From Spirogloea muscicola (Eukaryota > Streptophyta > Zygnematophyceae > Spirogloeales > Spirogloeaceae): DNA of 33,408 bases. The notes beneath the pieces are model-generated. The model was not told the origin of the DNA. It saw only the letters and a list, made by a program, of their open reading frames with translations, and searched no databases. Made by a program: the position numbers and the translations under genes. Shown in pieces: positions 33,351-33,408 of this stretch (position 1 is its first letter; each line of letters starts with the position of its first letter). The DNA lies in the NCBI GenBank assembly GCA_009602725.1, contig WELB01000087.1, positions 205,665 to 239,072 of the forward strand, given 5' to 3'.

Positions 33351-33408
33351 AGCACAAACAAATCTGACAAGCTAACTTGGGGAGCTGGAGCGCCGCCACG
33401 AAAGCCGG

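Larger units (their letters stand above)
29360..33408. other. Repeat-dominated right end, no supported gene
   Basis: The ARPC4 3' UTR gives way to relics of at least four short dispersed repeats, in both orientations, some in tandem. No continuous transposase, reverse transcriptase or integrase reading was seen. Confidence 0.65.

Noticed and set aside
1-33408. CRISPR arrays, operons, phage or prokaryotic defence genes
   Set aside because: The genes are intron-split eukaryotic genes and the repeats are dispersed and diverged; no regularly spaced short repeats or prokaryotic gene clusters are visible.

Overview
The window is nuclear DNA from a eukaryotic green lineage, most likely a streptophyte (charophyte) alga. 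Genes are split by many GT-AG introns, plus two GC-AG introns. Three things point to the plant side. The catalase rebuilds to exactly 492 residues with the plant-style C-terminus. One protein carries a SAUR-type domain, a streptophyte family. The tetraspanin is of plant type. I cannot name the genus. I also do not recall a sideroflexin from flowering plants, which would fit an algal genome, but I could not check this.

Layout. 1-3868 holds no gene I can support and starts with scattered repeat fragments. 3869-7679 (minus) is a complete ten-exon catalase. 7680-8764 is a GC-rich divergent promoter region. 8765-12800 (plus) is a complete quiescin-sulfhydryl oxidase (QSOX) in 13 exons. 12801-14675 is intergenic with repeat fragments. 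About 14676-16683 (plus) is a sideroflexin. 17851-20644 (plus) is an 11-exon tetraspanin. 20645-24107 is rich in repeats and GC. 24108-25265 (plus) is a SAUR-domain protein with a long N-terminal extension. 25266-27503 holds at most one tentative minus-strand exon. 27504-29359 (plus) is ARPC4 of the Arp2/3 complex. 29360-33408 is repeats, ending in a tandem duplication and a large inverted repeat.

How the genes relate. This is ordinary eukaryotic gene order, not an operon or island. The one functionally suggestive pairing is the head-to-head catalase and QSOX: QSOX makes H2O2 as it forms disulfides, and catalase destroys H2O2. They act in different compartments, so co-regulation is only an inference. 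The other genes serve unrelated functions: mitochondrial carrier, membrane organiser, auxin-type growth protein and actin nucleation.

Exon borders were read by eye from splice consensus, reading-frame continuity and remembered family alignments. Uncertain borders are stated in each entry. I found no convincing tRNA, rRNA, CRISPR array, complete transposon or novel multi-gene system.
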